Assembly: GCA_030581615.1 (NCBI GenBank)
Contig: JAKTTT010000035.1
Coordinates: forward strand, 62,001 to 126,000
Length of the DNA stretch: 64,000 bases
Origin: Alloascoidea africana
Lineage: Eukaryota; Ascomycota; Alloascoideomycetes; Alloascoideales; Alloascoideaceae
Direction: 5' to 3'
Part shown: positions 48,301 through 60,600 of the stretch, piece by piece
Layout of the letters: each line of letters begins with the position of its first letter
Numbering within the stretch: position 1 is the stretch's first letter
The notes under the pieces: generated by a model
Seen by the model: the letters and a program-made list of their open reading frames with translations, nothing else
The model's database searches: none
Told to the model about the DNA's origin: nothing
Made by a program: the position numbers and the translations under genes

Positions 48301-51224
48301 TTCCGTCAACGTGTTTATAAGGCGTGGGAGAAAAAGCATACAAAGAGTCCGAGATACGAGAGAAACAAAAATATACTCTAAATAGTGACGAATCTCTGGA
48401 ACTTGCTTCCATGGGAAGTATTCCAATTATAGGGTGATCTAAGCTTAATCATGATACTAAAACGCAGGGGTGGCCACACAAGAAACGGCGCTTAGAGCAA
48501 ATAGACAATTTCCCACTTTGACACCTTTAGAAGCAAGCATTGTGTCATAATATATTATGGCTGCTGAATTTAATATCGGTCCATTAAGCTTTGTTAATGC
48601 CCATTCCGTGGCGACAGACCTCGGAAGGGGAAAGAATCGCTTATGCTTCGATTTTTCCTTGTTTCATATCACATTATCTTCTTTCAATCGCCTTCATCTC
48701 TCAGCTTCGATAAGAAAGAGTGTATATTTCCAAACCATGCTCACTGATGCATTTCTCCTCATTTCGAGTTTTCTTTTAGAAAATGTCAGCAACTCTTATT
48801 ACCCTTTAAGAGAACGGCTGACCTTCACTCTCGAGCAAATCTGAAAAGTGGCTTTAGAGCTGATATTGCTTCACGTTATAGTGTCTCAGTTATGTTAATT
48901 TGATTTTTTTCTTTGTTAATTATTAGTAACTTAAGGATTAAACGCCTTTCTTATTTTCTCTCGATCATAAAAGAGGAGGGATGATAATCTTCTTTCATTA
49001 AACACGGAAAGCCTGATATTTAATGACTTCAATTGGCAACGGCTAAAGTGTTTACAAGTTAGAACTGGATCCTACTGTAAAAATTTAATACTGGATAGCT
49101 TAGATACGTGCTACATTTTGGCGGCCCAATTATTCTCTGCAGAGCACTTGGACTCAGAAGTCACTACATGTTAGTAATTGAAGGCAGCAATAACATGATA
49201 TGGATCACCTGCATTATTTTTCTATTCTTTTTCTTTTGAATCGAGACTAGATTAAGATAGTTTGGCTCTCAAACAAAGGCTCTTCTTTTTCCAGATTTTA
49301 CAATCCACTCCTGGTTTAATTAGGATTCTTTTTAAGAACATGCTATTTTATGCTTTAATAGTACACAGATACGAGGATGAGAACTGGAGTGGTAAAACTC
49401 TGTGTGCTTTCTCACTTCGTGTGAAATAGAAATAGAATGCCAAACCTGTCAGGTTATAGGTTGACACTGAGGGGTTTTCATTCATGGGACGGTTGGTGTA
49501 ACATACGTCCAGTAGATGTCCATTGAACTGATGTTTATTTTACTCTACCTTACTTATTCTCTTAACTGCACAGAGTACCATTCAAGAGGAAATGGAATAC
49601 TAGAATCATCTCCAAAACTACTCTATCTTTTTAGAATTAATAAAACTACTTAAATTAGGTACACTATTCAGTAGTCGATCCTTACCTAAATCGATGACAG
49701 CCTACTTTGTGGCAATTTAGTCACCCACATGCTGCCAGTACATCCTATTATTTGTTCATCAACCTTTAAATTCAACATTAAACTATTAGAACTGTTTATT
49801 TCAATAGTTTCTCACTCATTTCTTTCACTAAACAGTCTAGAGAGATTGGCCCGAAGATGTACTGTAACATCGAATTGGTTAGATCCCTAAGATTGATGTT
49901 TGAACCTCGATTCTTCTCCCCCACAGTTCACTGTCTGCTTTTTACAATGGTTGTATCTACGAGCATTTTGTAATCTGTTCATTTACTACAAAACCAAGGA
50001 GAAATGACCAAGTACGAACTAAAGAAGGAACGATGATGCGGATATGGAATGAAGAACCAGCTAACGATTTGGTTGCAATAGATTTGAAATTGCCAACGGT
50101 TGTGTAACCTGCAGCTTTAGAAATCGCTTATCGAGCTATCTTTTCCAACGGTTTTTCTTCAAGGATGTTTTCTAAAAGCCCTAATCCTAGCCCTAAAAGC
50201 AATTTTAAAAATCCTTTACGGAAACATCCACAACCGTCATCAACTGAAATTTCATTTAAAACCCCCAGTGTTCTCTTTCTTTTTAATCTAGCTTCCAGAA
50301 GCTATCAAGGCTTAAAAATTCATCTCTGGTATGCATGGGAAACGTCAGACTAAGAATGCGCGATTTCCCACAGCATTTGACAGCATTAGTATACAGTAGC
50401 ATAACATACAGAGGTTATGCATAATAGTTATCTCAAGAAATCTGGTTCAAATGGGGGAGGGTCACATCTGAACTCTAGTTGTTCAAGCGTGTACTTCAGA
50501 TTTGCCTTGACCTTAAGGACCAAATCCATCTTGTTTGGTTTGGACCAGTTCAGAAAATAATGATCTCTTGTTAATTCAAAATAGTTGGAAATGTCAATTT
50601 TGAAGTCTAACTGTTCCCTTTTCCTACTCTTCAATTCCAAGAGTGATAATCAAGAAACCCTTATCTTTTTGAATGATTTTCAGAAATAATTCTTTAACAC
50701 ATCCAGATCTAGTTGATTTGCGACAACATTCTTTCGTTAAGATTATTCAATAATTAGAATTCTCAATCTAACCTAGTAACCCTTGTTTGATCTGTTTCAC
50801 CCTGACAAGTTTATACACCCAGCACAAAGCTACAGAGTAGGAACAATAAAAGTTTTCTGTTGTCAGATATAACTGCATGTGAAAGAGCATGATGTCCATT
50901 ACACTTCTGACAAGTTTGCGTTTCTTCTGATTATGCTTAATTTGATAGATCTTGCTCATCAGCTCGTTTGATTCGTGTTTCCAAATGAAAGCTGGGTTTT
51001 AAATAGCAAAAGCTTTTTTGTGAAAAAGTTTTCATTATTATTGCCCCATCAGGTGAGAAGCGGATAAAGCAACCAAGAGAATCCTAGGTACTCGTGGATC
51101 AAGATGGATTAAAAGAAAAGATTTCTATTGTATGATTTGGAGATTAAACAAGTAGTATGTTAGAAATCACACAGAGTTTTGTTTTGGATTATTCAAAATT
51201 CCATCAGATTATTCCTTAGAAAAA

Positions 51225-51385
51225 TACATTAATCGCAAACTATTTCTTGGAAAGAGGTAGATATCAAGAGACTCAAGCGGAATTTCTTCAGCAAGTGGCT
51301 TAGCAAAGATATTTTCCAAACAACGATTTATGTAAAAGCTCACTTCAGCAACTATATGATTCTGAGAAGAATGTCAAGCAAGATT
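51225..51385 (-). mobile_element. possible fossil of a Ty1/copia-type retroelement (RNase H end)
   Basis: A short minus-strand translation contains ENIFAKPLAEE, which resembles the ADIFTKPL signature near the end of copia-type Pol, preceded by a HIV...FYI stretch like the region before it. The element, if real, is old and broken, with only a small piece recognisable; no terminal repeats are visible. Chance similarity is quite possible. Confidence 0.25.
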
Positions 51386-54300
51386 TTTTGAAACTTGGCG
51401 ATGGCAACTGGGTGTGCATCCAACCGGCCTTGCAGATAAAATGTTAGCAATATGCGCAGTTCAAAGCCAGTAGCTAAGCTTATACATTGCTCAAAGTCTC
51501 GTCAAGCGTATGAGGATTGGCCATGGCTGAGCGTGGTGAGAAAGTAGCCTATTTTCTGTGGAGTTTTCCGGTGGTTAAGTCTTCGTATATTCTCAATACA
51601 GAAATGCTTTCTATATTTGAATGCTGAAATATTTACAGTGTTATAGGAAGCAATTTCTAATGTAACCAAGAGGTGAAGCAAGAATGATTGAGTTGTGCAG
51701 ATAACGGTGGACGTTGGAATCTCTTCCAACCGCTTACATGGTACAGGACTCGGCTCAATTCTCCACATTCAAAGAAGGGAATTTCCAGATCCCGGAAGTT
51801 CTGGAATATCTCAATGTATAGCTTCTGGAAAGAAATTGTCAGCGTTTTCTTTGCGAATCTTGAAGATGGAAGAAGTAGTCTCTAATTATCCCTTGCACAC
51901 TTCAGAAATTAAACCTTGACTAGCAAACAATTTACATAGTTATAAAACTTGATGCTAATCTATAGCAGGGATATGATGTTGATATGATGTTATGGCGTAG
52001 AGATTTGAGTACCCATCCCGACGTTGAGAAAACCGTTATGAGATGCATTTGACAGGGTACGTATATTATCATCACGGCCTACATCGGACAAAGCAAACTT
52101 GTTCTTCACGTCATATGAAAAACAGAAAAGAAAGAAAAAAGAAATAATAAACTTGTTGGATGAAGCTTCTAAGAACATTAAAATTTGCTTTAATTCTCAT
52201 TCTGATTAGAGATATTTCGACAAAGGATGATCAACAACTAATAGTAGGTGGTTGGTTTGAGAGAGAATCCTTGAAAATGAATGACTGAGAAGCGAAAAAA
52301 GAAAAGCTGTGATCCTGCAAAACATGCACCTGTGAAATGCCATAGGATGTTAAGATCGGCAGTTGGGAAACTGAAGGTAAATCTTCCAAGGTCAAGTACA
52401 TTTTAGCCCGTATTTAGAGCTCTTCCAACGGATCTAACAGTTCATTAGACTTTTCTTCTGTTTGATTTACCTGTCAAAAAGTTTTCAGTCATCTTTTACT
52501 CAAGCTCATTAGAGTGATATTCTATTATGGCGATCTTTTACACAATAAAAAACGAATATTCAGGAACGTTTTCCTAAAATTCCACACTTTTTCATACTGG
52601 TTTGATTCAATCTAAGCCTAGAAGTGGCACAAATTCAACTGATGAAACTTATAATACCAACTTCAAATTCATAGGTAAACTGATTTATCTTCTTTCCTGT
52701 TTCTTTTTGGTAGCCAGTTGATCTTGTTTTTCTAGTACATGCTTGCCATTTATTGTTTGTCAGTAATAATGATTCGATTAGTAAAACCGTTGAGATTTGG
52801 CATAGAAAATCCCTGTGATTTGCAATGACAAAAGATAAGATCCTGCGATTCATTCTATAGCATTTCAGTTTCAACATTTGAGCATTAGCCTGAAGTAAAC
52901 CCTAAGCGGGGAGTGCTTCAACGTTCAAAACAAGTGAAACTTTGTAACAATTGTGTTTAATTCATACCGTAGAGGTCATTGCATGAACATTTCAGTAAAC
53001 CTCAACAACACCTATATTTTTGCTGCAATCTTCTTCCCATTAATGTATGAAATTTGGAGGCTTCCAGAATCTTGTGAGAGGTTGTCAGAATAGTTAGTAG
53101 AAATGTACACTTTTACAAGGATGTGGATCTAAAAATAAACGCAGTAATTTGGCTCAGCTATAGAAGCCTAGAGGGCATAAACGAGTCCTTCCTCCAGAAG
53201 GCAAATTGTTTTTTCTCTTGTAGTATGAGGTAATGTTAAAAGAACATGATTATATAATAATTCGAATACCACCAAAACTAACCTTCTAGTTAATGGCATC
53301 ACTTCACCAAACTAACTCAACATATCAGTGAGTTTACTAGAATTCTGGAAATACTATACCGAAACAGATCACAAATAAGTTTTCAGAGAATTTATTTCTG
53401 AAATATTCAAATGAAAAGAAATTAGAATTGATGAAAACCCAATTGGAAACAATCTGTGTGTATCATCTATTATATTATAGTGCTAAACACCTCGTCCTTG
53501 CTAGCATCGGACTCTCAGTGGGCTTCGGGGAACAATCAGTAATGAATTTTATTTTTCTTTTTCTTTAAATTTTTGATTGTGCCACTTACCGCGCAACAGT
53601 CAAACGGTTCAAATGTATTAAGTCTGATCAATGCTCCAAGTTTGAAGTTTGCGCCTCTTAAAACTCAAAATTATTGATTTTGAAAGCAAAAAAACGAGAA
53701 GAGCAGCTCGGTATTTATAATAGGGAGATAATCAATTTTACAGTATTGGAACAAGAAAACGCCTACGTTTAATTCTAGTTGCACTATTCTAATGGTTCTT
53801 TTTCTGCAAAACTGTAAAGTCAACTCTAGTAACTATATATTATAAGTCGGAGTTTATGAGATTCGAGCTCAGATCCTTCCTCACAAGTCGTAAAAGCGGG
53901 CGTTACTGGAGAAAGGCACTCTCTCCAACTGACTAGGGTAGGGAAGAAGAAGGGTTCTTTTTACCCGTACATCCCAACATAGTAGTGACACATGTTTTTC
54001 TTGTCTTGGTAATTAGAGCCAATGTTCTCGTCGAACTTACCGATAGTTTGCCCTGAAAAGACAGGATATCTGACTGTCAACAGCCCAGAAGTAGTCAGCT
54101 CATATGAGGAATTATCATGGCAGAACAATTTAGAATTGTCTGATTTGTGTCCTGCACAAAGTTTCAAGCTTTGGGACAAGAGAAAGCAATATGGGCTCAT
54201 GTGGACACAATTATCATCGCCAGGGGAATTTGGAAACCACACGCAAATAGCTAGTTGGAACGTGGGGGGAGAGGGAAGGAACTGAGTTGTTTTTCTCGGC

Positions 54301-54547
54301 CCAACACCGCCTGATTGTTTTATCGCTCTACCATCCTCCATCTTGACCCGCGACCACGATGTGGCGTTTTGGATCAGGCACTATGCATACTTTGGAGATT
54401 GGCGAGAGCAAATCTAGGTGTCTGTCCAAACGCAGTAATGTGCACACGCAGATGTATTCTGCCTCTACATCCAGGCTGCAAGAAGGAGGAGCGGTGCAGC
54501 GAGCGCCCTGATCCAGGATTAAAGCTCTGGGTTCCGGCGAGAGCTCT

Positions 54548-54555
54548 TATAAAAT
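54548..54555 (+). promoter_or_regulatory. TATA box of IRA
   Basis: TATAAAAT lies 96 bp upstream of the IRA ATG at 54644, a normal distance for a yeast core promoter. Confidence 0.5.
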
Positions 54556-54643
54556 TACTGATTCTCCTCCAAGTTTCTTTATCCTTCCCCTTTTATAGAC
54601 TCTTTGTGCTTTACAGGTTATCTAATTCCTAGTCTTCTCCAAG

Positions 54644-57600
54644 ATGGCATCCTCCGATAAGGTTGGCTCCTCCAGCATCCCTACCATCATCGGAAGGTTG
54701 CTGAAGCTGGTAAGTACCGTTACCCACCACCTGGAGCGACAAAGATTTTCATCTTCTAACGTATGCTTTATGGAAAAATAGCTGCCATTTGAGACTGGTA
54801 ACACAGTCCAGAATACAGAGCTCGACAAGCTGTATCTCTCTACGAAAGAGACTCTACTCGATCTCTCGAAAACACACTTGATCTCTGAGGTCGTTTTTGG
54901 GTTCTCTTCCCTCCTGGACCAAATTTCAAAGGTGAGCCAGGGTATTTAGTGTTTGCTGAGCCGCAACATCGAACAATTGACTAATCCTTTTAATCCAGAG
55001 AGATCGTTATGAAGCACTGAGTAATAGAAACGTCTACTCTCTACGGTCTTTGGTAGTGGTACTAAGATTGTTGACAGAATGCACAGAACAAAATTGGGAC
55101 ACATGCGAACCGGGCCCTGTCAGAAGAGGAAGAGTTCCAATCACCTATGGCGTCACCGGATATGTAAAGCCATTTTTGAAGTACCATACTGTTCTACCGC
55201 CAAATCTTGACGGCTCAGTTGTTAAAAGAGTCTTTGAACAACTGTTAGCGCTACGTTCGCAAGCAGACGTAATCCACGCGGTCTCAATTATCACCAACGG
55301 CAGCGTCACCATTCCTTCTACCCTGGACGGGCATCCATACCGCGAGCTGATCGACGAAATTGATGAACATTCTGTTACCATTTTGAGGTTCTTATCGGCA
55401 TCCAACTGGACTGCAACTTACAACATAATAACAAACCAGCTCAACGTTCTTAAAAGCTCAAGCTTTGCTGAAAACGAATTGGTTGCAAACATTGATGTCC
55501 TCAGTTACATTTATCTTGACCAAAATTCCATTGCTGTGCTATTCAAAGAAATGTGGCATTTCTTGAGCGCAATTCGAGTTCCTTTACACCAGGCATTGTT
55601 GTTCTACTTCTTCTCGGAAAGTATGGAATATTGGGTTATCGCTCGCCCCGAAGAGCTGTACAAGTCTGCACAGGAAGGCTCTCCTCTTGCAGTTGAAGCA
55701 ACAGGATTCTTCGATTATATGTATACAGCTACAGAAAATTCAAAGTATTCTGGCATAATGATCCGATTTCTGTCTATGCTCTTGTGTTTCATTCCAAGCG
55801 TATTCACGACCTTTATGAACTCGGGAATAAAACGCTTCTCCGCAAACTCAAAAAAGCTTAAGCTTCTGAGTTTCATTAAAAGCAACCTTCATACGAAAAG
55901 AGTTGGCGATCTGCAGTTGGTTTGTGTGAGGAACATTTTGGCTGCCGCTTCAAGTTTATTCCTATTTGACAAACAGAATCCTTTGGCAAAGTTTCTCATT
56001 GCAATTCGAGAAGAAGTCCAGCCTGCTTTTTACAACTATTCCAATGACATGTCTCCATACATCATTAACTTGTATACAGAATTTTTCACCGCCTATTCAA
56101 TCGTGAAACCAGACTTTTTGTTAGAAGACTTTTCAAACATGCTGGATACCCCAGACATAGAACCGTCCATTGTGTGCTGTATGGCAACAGCTCTGAGAGG
56201 GTTTGGTGCAATCCCCTCTATGTTTCATATTTACTTGATGTACATGGAACAAAATGGTCCCATTTTGAGAAACCTGCTCTGGAAGCAGGCAAAGCTGTTG
56301 TTGAAAAACAGAGCATCTGGTAGCTCTTCAAAGAAATCTTTGTCAACAAGCAATTCGGAAGCCGTAAGTTTGCCAATTTTGGTAAATGTTTACTTTGCAT
56401 TTATCCCCCATCCGTATTGCTACTTTGAGCAGAAGGATAGGTCTATTTCTATCTCAGTTAAGCACCTGGAGCCAATTGTTAGTTCCTTGGTGGATTACGA
56501 TCATGACCTGGTTCAAGCGTCAACACAATTCTTATATGCGGTCATTTCCAGCAGTAGAATATCCTCAATAAACCCAGAAGAGGTAGGGTACGATAGATCA
56601 CACTTGGTATACCAGTTGTACGGCGGATGCGGCTACATAATTAAGGCCCTTTCAGAAAAGGTGCTTGAAACCGATATGAATGACAAAAGAATGGCCACAT
56701 TCTTTGAACTAATTGTGAAGCTGCTGAATGCAAGGGTCTTACTGGCAGAGCGATTCCAGTTGAAAGAGAGATGCAATAGCATTACAAACCTTGAGAGCTA
56801 TCAAACTAGAATTGGCATATACACTGCACTGGAGTCAGCAATTATTACTTGTCTCTGCTGTCCAGATATCGAGGTTTACAAATTAGTTGTCAGTGCTTTA
56901 TCCAGTGCTATAAAGGATGGACATGTTACTGAGACGTTCGAATCTCAGCTCATCTCTTGTCCCCTTCTTTACAACTCAGACCAGTACAAAGTGTTTGCAA
57001 AAGACGGATATGTGATTACTGGACAAGTTGCACTTCAAAAAAGGATCCGAAGCGTCCTTAGTCAGCTTACTATTCCAACTGATGGTATCATGAATGCATG
57101 GGAGGGCATCTATAACCGTTTCCTCTCTGGATCTGAACAAATGAAAACCACATATGTCGTGGAGAGAAGAAACTATGCCGGCATGCTTTGTTCTCTATCC
57201 GATTGTATCTTGGCGGCAGATCCCGAAACTAATGAAAAGATTGCTGCGACTGTGACTTTGATCAGATCATTTATTGAAGACATGGTGGACCTGCTTGACA
57301 GTCCTAACCTACTTGTATCAGACTCTTCTAGGGAAACGTTGGCTCGTGAAATTAGTAAACACGGCTTGCCTCTTTGCATCGATTTAGTCAACAAACTAGC
57401 TAAAAAATGTGTTGATCGAGGACCCTGTGAAGATACGTTCCGCGTCCTGGAACAGATTCTTGCTTTAAACAAGTCAACTGTAGATCGAGCCGCGGCTGAA
57501 AGGATTGAACTCGATTCTCCAATTGCAAACGTCCTTTGGCTTATTGCCCAGTTCCTTGATCATCTGGAGGATGATCCTAACGTCATGAAACTAAAAATTC

Positions 57601-60600
57601 GAACAGCTCGTACGGCAGCCAATATATCCACGAAAAAGACTGCTATCTCGCTTAGAATCACGTCAAAGCTGAGATTTAATGGATTTACCACGTTTGCTAG
57701 ATGGTTTGAAGCTGTCAGTTTCAAGTCGGACAATGAATCATCACTTCTCAGTTCAGTGGCTTCTTCCGAGAGAAGGCAAAATGAATTGGAGCATATGTCA
57801 AATGACTTGGTCCTAGAATGCGCGAGGGCGGCAGCTCTGTTATCCGATGGTCTTATCATCGAAGTTCCAACTACAGGAAATCTTGACGATTATTTGCACG
57901 CAAAGTCAGGAATCTGTGGTGCTTACTTTTCCCTGTGTCTAAGATCTTTGGAAAAGTATGAAGGATATACTCCTGGAAATGCAAATGGATCGAGCAGCAT
58001 AGTTGCCAAAACTTTAACATCTTCGGTATCAGTTCCGTCAACCGAATATTCAAGTCAGCCAAAATTCAAGCGATCACACCAAATTTGTCAGTATATCATC
58101 CAATGTCTTTCTAACATTATTGGGAATAACGTTGACGTCAGTCTAAAGTTCGGCCTACCATTGGGTTATCACAAGAACTCAAGAATTCGGCTAGCCTTTA
58201 TTAACATCTTCAGAGATTTGATTCAAGGAGCCATGAAGAATGTTATGGCAGATGATGAAAAGGAAAAATTTAGACATCTATTGGACTTTTTGGGGGAGAA
58301 CATTCCTTTATGTGTTGCCGTTGCAGATTGTTGCACTGCAAGCGAAGTTGACTCTTTAGCTTCCGCGCTTCTCAATCTCTATGAAGCAAAGGGTAAAGGA
58401 CTTGCTTTGTTAAAGGCTTTGGTTGCAAGAGAAATCGAGAATACATCAAGATTGGTTGATTTGCTTCGGCGGAATAGTGTAGCCACCAGAATGCTATCTT
58501 TGTTTGCGAAAAAGTATGGATCTGAGTACTTGGTTGCGACGTTGGGTCCGGTTATGAAAGATTTCATTGACTCCCCAGATGAGCATGTCTTTGAAATTAG
58601 TGCAGACAAAATCAATCAAGAGTCGAAAGCAAATGAGAATATTGAAAAATTCATGAAAGCACTTTCATCCTTTACTACAGCTTTTGCATGCTCTCTTCAT
58701 AACATGCCGTCGTCCTTCAGAGAAATTTGCTACACCATCAGAAAGTGTGTTTTGCCCAGATTCCCCGAGGCAGCAGCTACCTCAGTTGGCTCCTTTTTAT
58801 TCCTCAGATTTTTCTGTCCTGCAATTGTTGCCCCCGAAAGCGATAATATTTTGACCAGGCATCCGCGTCGTGATGTGAGAAGATCGCTTCTTTTAATTGC
58901 AAAGGTTATCCAGAATATGGCAAATGGCTCGCTGTTCTCTTTGAAGTTGCCATTACTTTATGACAGAATGGGCGATCTTAACACCTTTAGCGATGATATT
59001 GTTCGTTTCCTGCAAGCAGCTGCCGACTTTTCTTTGCAAAACGGTAAACACGATGATATTCTAGATATAGCATCAATTATCGAGGCAGACGAAAGAGAGA
59101 CTAATCTCGTGGAGTTAGAAGAGAAAGATAGAAAGGCTATTCATGAGTTTTTGTTCAACCACTCGGAAGAAATTCACAAGAATGCGTCATTAAACGATAA
59201 GAGTGCACAGTCCACAAGCTTGCTTGCGCTACATAAAAAGACACAAGCTCGTGCTGAAATCTTCAAAGATAGTATCGAGTTTGTTTATCCAGAGGCATCT
59301 GTTTACTTCAGGATGGATGATCTACTTGAATCTATTGGTCAGCCCAAGGGAGTATCTTCTTACCAAATTCCCGAGTCTATTGCTCTTGACAAGTCTGAAT
59401 CTGGTACCAGACTTAACGAATTTATGACCAAGCACGCCGGAAAAGATTTTGGAAATATTCTGGAAAAGCAGCTTATCCAACAGGGCGTTACAAGCGATGG
59501 TTTGCCATTTTTAATTTGGTCGGTTGGTCTCTTTGATGCAACCACCGTTACAGACCCCGAAATGATTGTTTATCGCATGTTCCAAACTATGAGCAACATT
59601 TGGCATGAGAATTTTGTCCTGTTTCTTGATTGGACTGGGTTTGGTCCTAGTGGGTTTGTGCATCCAACAATTATTACTCAGTTGGAAGCGCTGTATCCCA
59701 AGAATCTAAAAGATAACTGTATTGGAGTTTACTACTATAACATGTCTACCTACGCTCTGGACTTATTCCCTCAAATTATGGAAATTTACTCCAGCCCGAA
59801 CTGTACTTTGTTCAACCCATACCTGGTTCCTTATCATTTGGTATCATCATTCTATGACTCTGATCAGTTGCCCGTCCCCCCATTTGGTCTCTGCAGTAGA
59901 ACCAGGCGTGTTATTAAAGACATGAGAGTTGAGTATACCGACGTTGCTACTTACTCTCCGGAAACTGGTAAATCGGTTGCGGTAACGTTGAGAATCGGAG
60001 AAGAATTCCTTCAAATATGTCCCTCTGAACCGGTAAAGGTTGATGTTGCATCTAGACCTCATTATTTGAGGACTCTTGACACCGTTCATGCAACAGAAAT
60101 GGTAAAGGCTAAAATCGCTGCTGTGGATGGTATAAGCAACACATTTATTGTGGAGCTGAACGAAGCAAAAGATCTTATATTTACTAGTCCCAGAAGAAAT
60201 GACGTTATTCGTTCCATCAATAATCTGATCATCAAATACAGCGAGCATTCATCTTCAACATCTGTTAGCGAATCTCCGACTCAGTCTATCAGGGATGTGA
60301 TGTGTTATATGCTGAACGTTTGTCTGATTGGGGTTTTCGCTGATACCAACGAAGTGAGAAACGCTGCTTATAATGTGGGTTCTTCCTTGAAGCAGATGTT
60401 TAAGATGGGGACTGGTAGAAATTCTCTCCCCAGAGACGGCTTATACTTTCCAAAAGATGACGTTTTGTACATCACTGGCGTCTCACAAGGGGTTTCAATG
60501 ATGCATCCCGAGTGGGCTTATGACTTTTTCAAAGGGTGGTTTGATGGTTATAATTCATCTTCCACCAGTGTAAGAGACTTGGCCATTGCTTATATTGTGT

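Larger units (their letters stand above)
45352..54643. other. 9.3-kb AT-rich interval without a convincing gene
   Basis: No frame longer than 126 codons and no known family at full length. The stretch is visibly more AT-rich than the genes on either side. Faint protein-like traces (a possible Ty1/copia-type tail near 51.3 kb minus strand, a Gag-like stretch near 47-47.9 kb plus strand), a tRNA-like fragment near 53.9 kb, and two overlapping opposite frames at 54.0-54.3 kb are discussed under findings. I looked for long inverted repeats by eye between the two halves and found none. Candidate explanations are a regional centromere, a graveyard of old elements, or an unrecognised non-coding RNA locus. 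The last ~350 bp is the IRA promoter. Confidence 0.6.

Noticed and set aside
48557-48844. 95-codon plus-strand frame in the gene desert
   Set aside because: No recognisable domain, composition like random AT-rich sequence, and length within chance expectation for a 9-kb gap.
50182-50204. CCCTAATCCTAGCCCTAAAAG, resembling telomeric repeat
   Set aside because: Only two or three imperfect units with no extended array; probably chance.
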